Below, one piece after another: positions 57,419 to 64,000 of a DNA stretch of 64,000 bases (its first letter is position 1; every line of letters begins with the position of its first letter). The stretch is taken from the NCBI GenBank assembly GCA_030512335.1, contig JAULSU010000001.1:2480001-2544000 (forward strand), written 5' to 3'. Under the pieces are notes generated by a model, which made no database searches, was not told the origin of the DNA, and saw nothing but the letters and a program-made list of their open reading frames with translations. The position numbers and the translations under genes are program-made. The stretch is from Immersiella caudata (lineage: Eukaryota > Ascomycota > Sordariomycetes > Sordariales > Lasiosphaeriaceae).

Positions 57419-58735
57419 ATGTCTTCAACCGCAGCATCTGTCCCGGCGGAAGCCAACTTGAGACCCGCAGGCCCACCTGGCGCTAGGCAAGGCATTCCCA
57501 GCCTTAGGGACCGCATTCCAAAGTTGGAACCTCGACGCAAGAAGCAGGACGCTCCGAATCCGACACCAATTCCCGACACTCCTGCCCTACCACCCCGGCC
57601 TGACTTGTCAACCCTGACGTTCAAGACGCCCAGCAGGAGGATACTGTCCCCCGCCGACCATGAGCTCTTCCTCGCATCACCAACATACAAGCTCGTCTTG
57701 GCGTTCGTCTTTCGACTATCGGAATCTGTTATTGATGCGCCTCTCTCCTCGGTCAAGGACAGCGAGCTGAGCACGCCAGTCAAAGGGATTCTCGATATTC
57801 TCAACGAAGCAGAAGCTCTTTGCCGAGACTCGCCGCCCAACGAGACGGGCGGTTCTCGGTTCGGCAACAAGATCTTTCGTGTCTTCCTGGACAAGGTCAA
57901 GCAACAGACGACAAAATGGCACACTTCACTGGGCCTGGAAAACGCGGATGCTGTGTCCGAGGTTTCCGTCTACCTAAACCAGTCCTTTGGTAACCGGTCG
58001 CGCATCGACTACGGCTCCGGCCATGAGCTCAACTTCGCCATGTGGTTACTCTGCCTGTATCAGCTAGCCATCCTCCAGGAATCCGACTTCCGAGCCCTGG
58101 TATTACGTGTTTTCGTCCGCTATCTCGAGGTCATGCGCCTCGTTCAGTCGACATACTACCTCGAACCGGCCGGCTCACACGGTGTGTGGGGACTTGATGA
58201 CTATCAGTTTCTGCCATTTCTCTTTGGTGCCAGCCAGCTCCTTCATCACCCCTACATCACACCACGCGCGATCCACCAGGAGCTCACCATCGAAGAATTT
58301 GGCGGCGACTTCTTGTATCTTGGCCAAGTGGCATTTGTCAACAGCACGAAAACGGTCAAGGGCCTGCGGTGGCACAGCCCTATGCTGGACGATATCAGCA
58401 GCGCTAAGAGCTGGACCAAAATTGAAGGTGGCATGAGGCGCATGTTTGTCTCCGAGGTATTACGAAAGCTACCTGTCATGCAGCATTTCCTCTTTGGGTC
58501 TCTCATCCCACCAGCGGAGGGCATGAGCGAACCAGATACGACAGGAGCAGACGAGGAGGATGAGGAAGAAGGTGGCGAAGTCGACGTCTTTGATAAGGAC
58601 GGCGTAAGACATGTGCATCAGCCTCGCGGATGGGGTGATTGCTGTGGCATCAAGGTGCCGAGCAGCATCGCCGCCGCGGAGGAGATGAAGAAGAGGGGGG
58701 CGGTCGAACAGCTCAGGAGGATTCCATTCGACTAG
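57419..58735 (+). CDS. rrd1: PP2A activator (PTPA), Rrd1-type peptidyl-prolyl isomerase
   Basis: Single-exon frame of 438 residues from the ATG at 57419. PTPA proteins activate protein phosphatase 2A and have prolyl isomerase activity; fungi have two, Rrd1 and Rrd2. Family landmarks: RRILSPADHELFLASPTYK, then RFGNKIFRVF, YLNQSFGNRSRIDYGSGHELNF, LEPAGSHGVWGLDDYQFLPFLFGASQL and the WTKIEGGMRRMFVSEVLRKLPVMQHFLFGSL block. A Pro-rich N-terminus and a C-terminal extension, ending with a RGWGDCCGIKVPSSIAAAEEM-type segment, favour Rrd1 over the shorter Rrd2, but that choice is inference. Convergent with the secreted-protein gene at its 3' end. Confidence 0.93.
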   Translation: MSSTAASVPAEANLRPAGPPGARQGIPSLRDRIPKLEPRRKKQDAPNPTPIPDTPALPPRPDLSTLTFKTPSRRILSPADHELFLASPTYKLVLAFVFRLSESVIDAPLSSVKDSELSTPVKGILDILNEAEALCRDSPPNETGGSRFGNKIFRVFLDKVKQQTTKWHTSLGLENADAVSEVSVYLNQSFGNRSRIDYGSGHELNFAMWLLCLYQLAILQESDFRALVLRVFVRYLEVMRLVQSTYYLEPAGSHGVWGLDDYQFLPFLFGASQLLHHPYITPRAIHQELTIEEFGGDFLYLGQVAFVNSTKTVKGLRWHSPMLDDISSAKSWTKIEGGMRRMFVSEVLRKLPVMQHFLFGSLIPPAEGMSEPDTTGADEEDEEEGGEVDVFDKDGVRHVHQPRGWGDCCGIKVPSSIAAAEEMKKRGAVEQLRRIPFD

Positions 58736-59005
58736 ATCATAGAAAATTACCACATTCTGCAGTGGGAAACACGCGATATAACAATTGGGATTGGAAGTTC
58801 TGAAAATGATGATTGATGACTACTCTCCTTGAAAACGAGATCGCAACCTGATTGCCACCCCTTCGCCTCCCCCTGGTGTCAAAACAAAACTTCCTCAGCC
58901 ATGCGATTACCCCCTACCCTCGAACACCCCGCAAGGCCAAACCACTCCCACTTCCTCTATCTGCCTTCCCCCTTACTACTTACATCTCTTATGCTTTCCA
59001 AGCTC

Positions 59006-60432
59006 TCACTCATGGCTCGGAGCATGCCACTCATTGTCCGTCGGATCCCCGCAGGCCAGATCAAACCAAGTCTCCTCCCGACGCGCATCAACCTCCTCAA
59101 GCGCATACGCGACGGGGCCCCCGTGCAAATCACACCTTGCCACTCCATCCTCGCCCTCATAAAACTCATACGTCTTGCGCCCATTCTTAGTTCCCTAAAC
59201 CGACTTCTGTTCTCCTCGTTAGCATCTCCCCTAGCAGCGAATTAGAGACAAGGGGGAAAAGGGGCAACTCACTCCACAAAACTGCCAACACCCCTTCAAC
59301 GTAACGTCAATCCCGTTTCCGTTCTGAGTGTATCGTCCCAGGAAGTAGTCTCCTGCCTTGCCACGAACGCCACAGTGGAGGTTCGCAGCGTTAGGTTTTC
59401 CCGAAGGTGCACTCTTCGCGCACACGGTAGCCGCCGGTGTGATCTCTTGTGTTTGCACCGCCGATGGGCGAATAGATGCCGCGACGGTCATGTTGGGTGT
59501 CAGGAAGGGATCGATTACGCAGTCGGTTGGGGAAGGAGGGTAGTCGGTGTTGGCTGAGGAAGGGTTCAGCTTGGTGTTGGTCTGAGATGGAGAGGGTTGG
59601 GCGTCGATTGAGGAAGGGGATGGGGATGGGGAAGGGCGAGGGGTCCGCACACTGGAGAGTGTGATGCGGTTTGTGCGGGGGGGACTTGTTACGGTTACAG
59701 TTCTAGCTGGGGCGGGAGACACAAAGATGCTTGAGGGGGATACGGTTGGTTCTGGACATATTGGTGGTGCTAGAATCAGGACAGGGCTCCGGGGTGGTGG
59801 ATGAGACCTCGGTGGATGAGCAAGAAGTGGTGCTGCGTCCCCAAGACGAAACGGTACGATTGTTGTTGGGACGGGTGATAACCTGCGCGCCCATTGATGT
59901 TGTTACAATTACGGTGATGTTCACTGTCTCGGTGAAGGTCTTCACGAAGGTGCTGCAGCTTGAGGTTTCTGCTGCTACGGCCCCAGGGACATGTCCGTGG
60001 CCGTAGCCGTGGCCATGACCGCCGCGACCACCATGGCCCCATCCCGTACCGTTGCGGAAGAAGGAACCGGGAGGACCGCCGCGGTGTTTATCGACGGCGG
60101 TGACGGTCGTGGCATTGACAGAGATGAGGGTAGAAGTGGGAGGGGTGATGGTTGTCTTCGGGGAGAGAAATCCGCCTGAGGGGAGAGCGTTTGTTGGGGA
60201 GCTAGCGAGGGCGGCCGGGAGGGAGTGCATGCGCTGGTGATATTTGGAGCGGTAGATGTGCTTTAGGGAGCGAGCCTGGCGGTTATGAGGGTTGTGTTTA
60301 GCCTGAGGGATGTTAGTTGTGTTGAGAGGATGGTGTAGGGGACCCAGTGCTAGGGCGATGTACAGCTCGGTGGGAACTTTCTACGGTTCCGTTGACGAGC
60401 GCTACTGCGCCTAGAAGTGAGAGGAGATGCAT
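59006..60432 (-). CDS. Secreted His/Gly-rich, Ser/Thr-rich protein with apple/PAN-like C-terminus
   Basis: Best model has four exons: 60432-60364, 60302-59858, 59769-59273 and 59194-59006; 399 residues. The first exon encodes a clear signal peptide (MHLLSLLGAVALVNG). Residues 108-128 are an alternating His/Gly run (WGHGGRGGHGHGYGHGH) that could bind metal. A Ser/Thr/Pro-rich stalk follows. The C-terminal part carries Cys304, Cys332, Cys336, Cys358 and Cys385, with HCGVRG, LKGCWQFC, ARCDLHGG and WFDLAC, the spacing of fungal apple/PAN-like domains. The last exon is strongly coding in style. The weak point is the second intron (donor GTACCG, acceptor TTCTAG): it was chosen because the two long frames on either side must be joined and only this pairing keeps phase with an ordinary acceptor. 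The first donor could also be 21 bases upstream. Substrate unknown. Confidence 0.7.
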
Positions 60433-61085
60433 GATTCGAAGTTGAAGAGTTCAAGTCGACTTTGAAGGTGCCTGGTGTTGAGGTGTGAATGCTGTAGAAG
60501 ACGCTATCTAAACTCGCGATGTTGCCCTGATCTTATATCGCCATTGTTCCCCATGCTGCATGTTAAGGGGAAGCATCGTCGTCCCCCAGAATGCGCCAAT
60601 GTGAGGGTGACTTGATATATTCTGAGAGATCCAGAGGGCCTAGGGAGAATGGTGGTCAGCCATTCTCAGGGATGCAGATCACCACCCCTCATCAATCGTT
60701 GAAGAACATGGCGGCAATAATCACTCCCTTTTTAGGCCAGTTGGATGTAGCAATTATTCATTGCGCTCGAACTAACGAAATGAATGCGATTAAACTGCAG
60801 CCGAAGCCACACACGCAAAATGACCATATTCCCCAAGCACAAAACGGCGACATGCTGTGTGCCTTGTGAATGCCGAATGCATGAGGGTATCAGAACTTCC
60901 TGAACGCCGCCGATGTTCGCCTGCCGTTCCCCTGAATACTTGAACATATGCCAGTAAACCCTGGGCCTCGAAAAGACCCGCCCTCGGCCCTTGATGCAAT
61001 ACTGCTCCAGTCCACCTCCGACAGTCAAGTGGCATGCAATACCCGCTAGAAAGGTTGCTTCTTGCTTCCCCTCCTTTGGCATATT
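60433..61085. other. Intergenic, about 650 bases
   Basis: Lies between two minus-strand genes. Apart from the TATA-like element above, nothing was recognised. Confidence 0.5.
60532..60539 (-). promoter_or_regulatory. Candidate TATA box of the secreted-protein gene
   Basis: ATATAAGA on the minus strand, about 100 bases upstream of the start codon; position and sequence fit a TATA element. This is inference from sequence only. Confidence 0.35.
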
Positions 61086-62051
61086 TCAGTCTTCCCAGAT
61101 CGTTTCCAGATCCAGGTCCTGCCTTCTCTCGGCACCGCATACGCTCCATCTTTTTCTCTTGTCCCTGGAACCAAAACCAAGTGTCCTACCACGGACTGGT
61201 ACATCCAGGCCGCCCCTGCTCTTCGCATCGCCACCCTCGGCAGCATCCGCTGCAGCTTTCAGCTGCGCGATTCTCTCAGCTTCTAGCGCGGCCTCCTCCG
61301 CGTCCGGGGAGTCTGGGATGGTTTCGAGACTGGAAATGCTGGGGCTCCTCGATCGTGCAGAGGACGGCGTCGATGGCACCGAGGAGGATGGATATGAGAT
61401 GCCAAATGGGGCACTGGTTAGAGAATCGTAAGTTCGATAGGTTGGCGATGTGGCCGTGGCTGAAGGGCTCTCTGGAACGCCAGGTAGGGGGCTCCCGTTC
61501 AAGTGGGCAACGTGGCGAAGTGGCGACGAGGGCCTTCTAAGCCGAGCCGACGATAGGCCAAGACCAAGGTTCGGAGCACTGCTCCTTTCTGATAGCTTCC
61601 TCTCAGGGTCGTGGACTGACACCCGGGTAGGGGAGGACGGGAAGGCCTCATCGACCGGTTTCCGGGGAACACGAATGCGGCTCGGCGACCCTGATGGGCT
61701 CTGGGCTCTGAGTTGAGGTGAGAACGTAAGGTGACCAGCCCCATTGACACCGGGCATCGACTGGGTGCGTGTCATGGGAGGCGCTAAGCTTGCGACCGAT
61801 CGGGACCGCACGTGGGAGTTGGACAGTGGCGAGGCCGCCCGGGGTCGGAACGGGAGAGAGGTTGTAGTATTCCACGTCGGTGAGGTGGGAGATGAGGTGG
61901 GAGAAGGATCGGTCGATCGTCGTAGTGTCGGTGGCTTCCGCGGAAAGTCGAAATCGGGCGGTGCCAGACTGGAGGAGCCCTGGACCCTCAAACTGGGGAG
62001 AGGTGATGGCCGAAACTCCTCCATTCGCTCCGTCTCAGGAACAGGTTCCAT
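61086..62051 (-). CDS. Basic proline-rich protein, conserved C-terminus
   Basis: Single-exon frame of 321 residues from the ATG at 62051. Residues 1-230 are disordered and rich in Ser, Pro and Arg, with many SP and RxxS sites. Then come an alanine/glutamate-rich helical stretch (PDAEEAALEAERIAQLKAAADAAE) and a compact C-terminal motif: VRGRTLGFGSRDKRKRWSVCGAERR and DLDLETIWED at the very end. That end looks conserved and is the likely functional part; the family is often annotated only as basic proline-rich protein in filamentous ascomycetes. No signal peptide or membrane helix is present. Function unknown. Confidence 0.75.
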   Translation of the reverse strand: MEPVPETERMEEFRPSPLPSLRVQGSSSLAPPDFDFPRKPPTLRRSTDPSPTSSPTSPTWNTTTSLPFRPRAASPLSNSHVRSRSVASLAPPMTRTQSMPGVNGAGHLTFSPQLRAQSPSGSPSRIRVPRKPVDEAFPSSPTRVSVHDPERKLSERSSAPNLGLGLSSARLRRPSSPLRHVAHLNGSPLPGVPESPSATATSPTYRTYDSLTSAPFGISYPSSSVPSTPSSARSRSPSISSLETIPDSPDAEEAALEAERIAQLKAAADAAEGGDAKSRGGLDVPVRGRTLGFGSRDKRKRWSVCGAERRQDLDLETIWED

Positions 62052-64000
62052 GATGATGCTGGTGGTTGACGCTCTCGGGCGCCCGACCTGTTATCCCGAG
62101 AAGGGAGTCATGGAGCGGCGGCAAACAAACGTGGTTGCGAAGTGTCAACCTCTCGAGAATGCCGACTGGGGCGGGATGCCGATTTAAGGGTTGAGGTTCC
62201 TGGTTGCGGCTGAAGCTGAAAGTAGTCTTTGCGGGTTCCTAGAGATGGTCCGCAGGGTTTCCTCGTCCCAAGGGCCGGTCGGTCTCGGCGAACGAGTTGC
62301 TCAGAGACTCGTTCAATCCAGGCCCTGTTGAGAGGGAAAGGCGTCGGCCATGGAGCGGCCTCAAGTTGTCTTAAGGTTAGAGGGCGGAAGCAAGAATGGA
62401 GGTAGATTGGGGCTGGAACGCAACAACGGCAGGAATGGGGACGCGGGGTCTTTTACCCGGATGCAGTAGTGGCCGTTTGCACCAATAAAGTGCGCTAGAC
62501 AGCGGACAAGCCCGAGGAGACGGGACACGACCACTGACCAAAGCGCAGTGGGGATCCTATATGGCCTGCTGCTAGTGCATTGCGCTTGCCCCCCTTGAAC
62601 CTACGCTCGCAGCTTCCCCAGATGCCCGCGTCTGGGCTGCTTGTGGGCCAATCCGGCGATTTTGAAAGCCAATCCAGCCCCGTTGGCGTCACCGCCCTGA
62701 CAACCGCACAACACAACCAGCACACCGCAACATAGGTAACAAACCATGCGGTCAAAGAGCACAAACTGTCAAGGTCGTTGCACCGCGAAGAGCAGCAAAT
62801 ACAGAGGCGGACAACCTTGTGCAGTCGATATGCGTTGATCATCTGGATCGCCCGCTCTGGAATTTCGGTGGCGTTCCAAGCAGGAAAGACCACGGATGTC
62901 CAGCGTCCGCTCAGGCGCGGGTCCAAACATCCAGCGGTTTCCCTGTTCCCTTTCTCCTCCACCCAGCCGCACCTCTCATGGCATAAACAGACAACATTCT
63001 TGCACTGCACCGGCAACAGGCAGCGGTCTCCATGTAAGCCGTGCTAGGGAAAACTATGAACCTCGCGGACGCGAATCGCCGGGACTCCCGCACCGCCGGC
63101 TCCTCACAAACGGTCCCGACAGCCGCTTCACGAAGATCTTCAGGGCGATTATAGTGTCAATCAACGGCCACACGGGCAATACTCAAATCATCAATATGGT
63201 TTTAAAACTCGCCCATGGCTAGCCGTCTCGAACGCTCGGTTTTAGTTGCCGATCCGACAACCGCCGGGTCAAAGTCGCCGCAAGCGTCACGCCGGCGCTC
63301 TGCGGCGGGGGTATCACATCGCTCCCAGCGGCAACCACCTAGCTGCTCTCCGAATGCGCTCCCAAACTCAACGCTTCCCTGACTTTCATCGTCTCTGCAT
63401 CCGAACTGCAGACCCCAGATCCACCGAAACTGCGACACATGACCGCCCTGACCAGGACCTGGCGCTTGGCGCAACAAGCGCTGTTTGCCGGCGTGCTGTG
63501 TGGTGCTTGTATGGTACCTGCTCAGCGACACTCTTGGTCGAGTCCTCGTACCACGGCGAAAAAATTGGACGGCAGCGTCTAGAAGCATTGCTTTGGAGGG
63601 GCCCAATGGACGCGTGCTGGCCACGGCGAAATGCAAACAATGCATTGTTGGATACCCTCGGCAAAGCACGTCCGGCGGCCCGCCTCAAGACCCTGCCGTC
63701 TATCATACTCCACCACGCCCATTCGGCATCAGTTTGCACTTTTTCCATTTTCGAAGACAGTAGCAAGCGTCACTCGAAATGTCGGCGCGTCAGTGGTTTA
63801 GTGGTAAAATCCATCATTGCGGGCCCCGCGCTCGATTCGGCTGACGCGATGCAACAAGCCCCCTTTCTTTGCTCGTGCCGCCTCAGCCTCTTATAGGAGC
63901 GGGCCGTTCTGCTCTTGCAAAGACCATCTTGGCCGCCAAGCTGGAATACAACCTCAACTACCCCTTTTTGCCAAAGGCTGATTAGCACTGTTACACAAGG
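62052..64000. other. Gene-poor right end of the window, 1.9 kb
   Basis: Holds the promoter of the basic proline-rich gene. Frames of up to 216 codons occur (for example 63246-63896) but none has recognisable protein features. The only supported element is the tRNA-like sequence at 63787-63847. A gene that continues beyond 64000 cannot be excluded. Confidence 0.5.
63787..63847 (+). tRNA. tRNA-Gly-like element, shortened (probable pseudogene)
   Basis: GCGTCAG at 63787-63793 pairs perfectly with CTGACGC at 63841-63847, forming a seven-base acceptor stem. Just inside is the A-box-like TGGTTTAGTGGTAAAATCC of fungal tRNA-Gly, and CTCGATT resembles a T loop. However, the element is only 61 bases instead of about 71: the 3' half of the anticodon stem seems missing after CCATCATTGC, and the T stem keeps only about three pairs. 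A functional tRNA is therefore unlikely. It may be a decayed copy or a tRNA-derived remnant. Confidence 0.45.

Noticed and set aside
63246..63896. 216-codon plus-strand frame at the right end
   Set aside because: Overlaps the tRNA-like element, lacks recognisable protein features, and competes with equally long frames on the other strand.

Overview
The window reads as nuclear DNA of a filamentous ascomycete (Pezizomycotina, most likely a Sordariomycete). The evidence is GC-rich, densely packed genes on both strands; short GT-AG introns of about 50-150 bases with CTAAC/CTGAC-like branch points; and fungal-type families (class II DAHP synthase, Rif1, Ric8, Mnn9, Pex4, Cgr1, PTPA/Rrd1, fungal acyltransferase-3). 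I rebuilt 23 protein-coding genes by joining open frames at splice sites and checking that every junction keeps the reading frame. Species cannot be named from sequence alone. No rRNA gene, CRISPR array, intact transposon or secondary-metabolite cluster was seen.

Layout. 0.7-15.8 kb: seven genes, all on the minus strand: membrane acyltransferase, F-box-like protein, Mediator subunit Med8, choline sulfatase, PQ-loop protein MPDU1, AT-hook/chromodomain protein, and the G-alpha exchange factor Ric8. 16.9-23.9 kb, plus strand: Rif1 and glucose-6-phosphate 1-epimerase. 24.4-31.1 kb: class II DAHP synthase (-), divergent HYPK-like NatA partner (+), and a large BRCT protein (-). 31.7-37.8 kb: Mnn9-type mannosyltransferase (+), peroxin-4 E2 enzyme (-) and a large proline-rich disordered protein (-). 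37.8-41.5 kb: a gene-poor gap. 41.5-50.1 kb, plus strand: Cgr1, an ELMO/CED-12 protein, an unrecognised coiled-coil acidic protein and a homeobox factor. 51.2-53.1 kb: NAD kinase (-). 53.1-56.2 kb: a second gene-poor gap. 56.2-62.1 kb: exosome subunit Rrp46 (-), divergent Rrd1/PTPA (+), a secreted His/Gly-rich cysteine protein (-) and a basic proline-rich protein (-). 62.1-64 kb: no gene, apart from a shortened tRNA-Gly-like element.

The genes are mostly housekeeping and share no single pathway. Loose themes are chromatin and genome maintenance (Rif1, BRCT protein, chromodomain protein), transcription (Med8, homeobox factor), RNA processing (Cgr1, Rrp46), glycosylation (MPDU1, Mnn9) and signalling (Ric8, ELMO, PTPA). 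Two promoters carry exact matches to well-known regulator sites: a CYS3-type palindrome upstream of choline sulfatase (sulfur control) and a GCN4/CPC1 heptamer between DAHP synthase and HYPK (amino-acid control).

The least ordinary items are the secreted His/Gly-rich apple-like protein, a probable GC-AG intron in ric8, a 22-nt microexon inside the homeodomain, both PP1-docking motifs in Rif1, the coiled-coil protein with SUMO-interaction-like motifs, and the damaged tRNA-Gly-like element. I found no convincing previously undescribed multi-gene system.
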